Shown piece by piece: positions 61,625-64,000 of a stretch of DNA of 64,000 nt (its first letter is position 1; each line of letters starts with the position of its first letter). Origin of the DNA: Bacillota bacterium (GTDB lineage: Bacteria > Bacillota > UBA4882 > UBA8346). The notes under the pieces were generated by a model. The model was not told the DNA's origin, did no database searches, and saw only the letters and a list, made by a program, of their open reading frames with translations. Location: NCBI GenBank assembly GCA_023410535.1, contig JAEYPR010000003.1:62001-126000 (forward strand), written 5' to 3'. Position numbers and translations under genes: made by a program.

Positions 61625-63118
61625 GTGGAGCTTTCTCCGATCCCTCCCTGTATCTTGGTTATCTTCGGCGGCACTGGCGATTTGACCCATCGGAAGCTCT
61701 TGCCGGCCCTGTATAATTTACAACATCAAAAGTTCCTTCCAGCCCGCTTTGCCGTCGTCGCAGTGGGCCGGCGCGAAAAAACCCTAGCCGAATATGGCAA
61801 TGAGGCCGAGGTTTCCATCAAAAAATACGCCCGGTTTGCGACGGATGAAACGCTTTACCGTGACCTGCGTCAAAAGATCTTCTATCAAATGGTCCACTTC
61901 GACCATGACGGCGGGTATTCCGATCTAAACCGGTTCCTCGCGACCTTGGACCAGGATTTCAACACTGAGGGTAACCGCCTCTTTTACCTGGCGGTCGGGC
62001 CGGAGTTTTTTGGGCCGATCGTCACTAAGCTGCAGCGGCACGGTTTCCTCTCCCAAAACCGCAGCGCTTGGCAGCGGCTGATTGTCGAGAAGCCGTTCGG
62101 AAATAGTTTAGCAACCGCCCGGCGTTTAAATCAAACAATCACTGAAGTGTTTGCCGAAAAGTCCATCTTCCGGATTGATCATTACCTTGGCAAAGAGATG
62201 GTCCAAAGCATTATTGATCTTCGTTTTGCCAACGCGCTCTTCGAGCCCTTATGGAATCATCATTATATTGACAACATCCAAATCTCCGCCTGCGAGACCC
62301 TGGGCGTTGAAAACCGGGGCGCTTATTATGATCAGGTGGGCGCGCTCGGCGATATGATCCAAAATCATATGTTGCAGATTCTGGCGCTCATCGCCATGGA
62401 ACCCCCCATTTTGGTCGAACCGGAATCGATCCGCGATGAAAAGGTCAAGCTATTGCGCTCCTTGGCCCCGTTTAACTCTGCAACGCTCCCGCCTAACCCG
62501 GTCTTTGGGCAATACGGTCCGGGGGCGATCGCCGGAAAACCGGTGGTCGGTTACAGGCAGGAAAATAAGGTTGCGGACGGTTCGACCACCGACACCTTTG
62601 CCGCCCTAAAATTCCAAATCAACAACCCGCGTTGGGCAAACGTCCCTTTTTATATTCGCTCTGGAAAACGGTTGGCACGCAAAACTACCGCCATCGTCGT
62701 GCAGTTCAAACCGGCGGTAGTGTTTCCCCAGCCCGAACAGCCGCTGGCTCCCAACCTCCTGACGATCCGGATTCAACCGCGCGAAGAGCTTCTGTTACAG
62801 TTTAACACCAAACAACCGGGGATTCGGGGTGAAACCATTCCCGCCCAAATGTCGTTCTGCCAAAAGTGCCGCAATTGCGAAACTTACGCCAATTCACCCG
62901 AAGCCTATGAAAAGTTACTTTTTGACGCGCTACGGGGTGACTCGACCCTCTTCACCCGTTGGGACGAGGTTGAAAAATCATGGGAGATCGTTGCGGCGAT
63001 CCATGGACATCGGGAGCCGTCTCAGCCGCTATTTCCCAATTACGCGGCCGGCGCTTGGGGGCCGGCGGCCGCCGATCAACTGCTCGCCGGCGACGGCCGG
63101 CAGTGGTGGAACCGTTAA
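61625..63118 (+). CDS. zwf: Glucose-6-phosphate 1-dehydrogenase
   Basis: A 497-residue enzyme starting at a GTG (61625) after AAAGGAG. It has the NADP motif FGGTGDLTHRKLLPALYNL (around residue 14), EKPFGNSLATARRLN, the substrate motif RIDHYLGKEMVQ (around 185) and PFYIRSGKRLARKT. It oxidises glucose-6-phosphate to 6-phosphogluconolactone and supplies NADPH. It is divergent from the His-rich gene. A paired gene for 6-phosphogluconolactonase is not visible in the window. Confidence 0.96.
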   Translation: MELSPIPPCILVIFGGTGDLTHRKLLPALYNLQHQKFLPARFAVVAVGRREKTLAEYGNEAEVSIKKYARFATDETLYRDLRQKIFYQMVHFDHDGGYSDLNRFLATLDQDFNTEGNRLFYLAVGPEFFGPIVTKLQRHGFLSQNRSAWQRLIVEKPFGNSLATARRLNQTITEVFAEKSIFRIDHYLGKEMVQSIIDLRFANALFEPLWNHHYIDNIQISACETLGVENRGAYYDQVGALGDMIQNHMLQILALIAMEPPILVEPESIRDEKVKLLRSLAPFNSATLPPNPVFGQYGPGAIAGKPVVGYRQENKVADGSTTDTFAALKFQINNPRWANVPFYIRSGKRLARKTTAIVVQFKPAVVFPQPEQPLAPNLLTIRIQPREELLLQFNTKQPGIRGETIPAQMSFCQKCRNCETYANSPEAYEKLLFDALRGDSTLFTRWDEVEKSWEIVAAIHGHREPSQPLFPNYAAGAWGPAAADQLLAGDGRQWWNR

Positions 63119-63130
63119 GGAGAACGCGCC

Positions 63131-63757
63131 ATGAAGATCTTCGATATTTCGATGCAAATCGACCGCGATATGCCGGTTTACCAAAACAGATCGGAGAAAA
63201 AACCGGTGATCCACGTTGTATCCGACTATGCCCAAAGTCATTCCTACGAGTCGCGCATTACCTTGGATATGCACACCGGCACCCATGTCGACGCGCCGCT
63301 CCACATGTTGGAACAAGGGGAGACCATCGATCAGATCGATCTGAACCGGTTAATCACTCCCTGCAGCGTCGTGGACTTGTCTGGAGTTTCCGGGAAAATC
63401 TCCCCCTCCGATTTAGTGAGTCAAGCGATTGCTCCCGGCGATTTTATTTTGCTTAAAACCAAAAACTCAAACCAACCCGGTTTTGTGAGTGACTTTGTTT
63501 ATCTGGACCAGAATGGCGCCCGTTACTTGTGCGACCGTCAAATCAACGGCGTTGGCATTGACTCGTTGGGCATCGAGCGTGACCAGCCGGAACACACTAC
63601 CCACAAACTTTTATTGGAAGCTGGAATCATCATCCTGGAAGGATTGCGCCTTTCCGGCATCCGCCCGGGAGCTTACCTCTTGATCGCCACACCGCTTAAG
63701 ATCGCCGGCGCCGAAGCCAGTCCGGTCCGAGCGGTGCTTTTGGACCAATTTCACTGA
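63131..63757 (+). CDS. Cyclase/kynurenine formamidase-family metal hydrolase
   Basis: A 208-residue protein of the cyclase family: IFDISMQIDRDMPVYQNRS, the metal motif HTGTHVDAPLHMLEQG (His, His, Asp, around residue 50), then GIDSLGIE and LLEAGIIILEGLRLSGI. Members hydrolyse N-formylkynurenine, isatin or similar amides with zinc or manganese. It sits 12 bases after zwf, so likely in the same operon. The substrate is not clear. A bidirectional terminator follows. Confidence 0.85.
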   Translation: MKIFDISMQIDRDMPVYQNRSEKKPVIHVVSDYAQSHSYESRITLDMHTGTHVDAPLHMLEQGETIDQIDLNRLITPCSVVDLSGVSGKISPSDLVSQAIAPGDFILLKTKNSNQPGFVSDFVYLDQNGARYLCDRQINGVGIDSLGIERDQPEHTTHKLLLEAGIIILEGLRLSGIRPGAYLLIATPLKIAGAEASPVRAVLLDQFH

Positions 63758-63759
63758 TC

Positions 63760-63800
63760 AAAAAGGCGAAAGGAACGTTCGCTCTTCCTTTCGCCTTTTT
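63760..63800. terminator. Bidirectional Rho-independent terminator
   Basis: AAAAAGGCGAAAGGAA (63760-63775) pairs perfectly with TTCCTTTCGCCTTTTT (63785-63800), with T-runs on both strands. It lies between the cyclase gene and the thioredoxin reductase gene, which end facing each other. Confidence 0.9.
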
Positions 63801-63883
63801 AATTTCGATCCGGCCTTTGCAAACCAATCGCCCATCGGCACTACTTGATTCATCCGTCAAGAAATCGCCCGCTGTTTCGAGCG

Positions 63884-64000
63884 TCAAGTCACCGCTACAA
63901 CTTCCTTGGAAGCATTTTGGTTGATATACCGTTCCGCCATGGAGGCCGCAATCGATCCGTCGGCCGCCGCGGTAATGACCTGCCGGAAGATTTTGTCGCG
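63884..64000 (-). CDS. trxB: Thioredoxin reductase, C-terminal end (5' part beyond window)
   Basis: The minus strand from the window edge reads RDKIFRQVITAAADGSIAAS then MAERYINQ and ends with TGA at 63884-63886. The pattern RQV-TAAADG-IAA followed by an ER/EKYI helix is the conserved C-terminal end of thioredoxin reductase and related FAD disulfide reductases. Only 38 residues are visible, so the call rests on this tail. Such an enzyme reduces thioredoxin with NADPH, in line with the neighbouring zwf. Confidence 0.75.
   Translation of the reverse strand, partial: RDKIFRQVITAAADGSIAASMAERYINQNASKEVVAVT

Overview
The window looks like a piece of a chromosome from an anaerobic, probably spore-forming Bacillota-type bacterium. 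The reasons are strong AGGAGG ribosome binding sites with frequent GTG/TTG starts, a B. subtilis-style BMP/Nup nucleoside ABC transporter, an xpt gene, a T-box-like element, and a whole operon for purine breakdown that resembles the yge/ygf/yqe genes of E. coli and of uric-acid-fermenting Clostridia. The lineage is inference only; a Hydrogenispora-like or other deep clostridial group would fit. The purine-binding protein has a signal peptide but no lipobox cysteine, a weak hint of a second membrane.

Region 1 (1-22.8 kb, all minus strand) is a purine catabolic locus. It begins (5' end at right) with a BMP-family nucleoside/purine ABC transporter, then a deaminase, a molybdopterin-binding protein, an XdhC-type maturation protein, a cyclic amidohydrolase (HyuA), xanthine phosphoribosyltransferase, SsnA, YgeW, a TetR regulator, a PLP lyase, carbamate kinase, a threonine-synthase-like PLP enzyme, YgeY, MocA and the three subunits of a xanthine-dehydrogenase-type molybdenum hydroxylase. 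Inferred flow: uptake, deamination and hydroxylation of the purine, ring opening by SsnA/HyuA, removal of carbamoyl and amino groups by YgeW/YgeY/PLP lyases, and ATP from carbamoyl phosphate by carbamate kinase. YgeX and YgfK are not in the window.

Region 2 (23.4-25 kb) holds two beta-rich proteins of possible surface or spore-coat type. Region 3 (25-53 kb) is a surface-glycan locus: glycosyltransferases in paralogous pairs, two separate sets of sialic-acid-like (nonulosonate) genes, dTDP-sugar genes, methyltransferases, a GT-D glycosyltransferase and a broken methyltransferase gene. Region 4 (53-61 kb) combines a FtsX-type ABC exporter, a DUF3299-like protein, alkaline phosphatase, a two-component system whose kinase has a histidine-rich N-terminus, and a His-rich hypothetical protein. 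Region 5 (61.6 kb to end) has glucose-6-phosphate dehydrogenase, a metal-dependent cyclase and the end of thioredoxin reductase.

The most unusual non-coding structure is at 42668-42970, between two convergent genes: 15 tandem units with an exact 21-bp period, eight of which start with a perfect DnaA box (TTATCCACA or TTATTCACA), all in one orientation and so on one face of the helix. A second array with the same 21-bp period but different sequence lies at 4031-4198 inside the purine locus.
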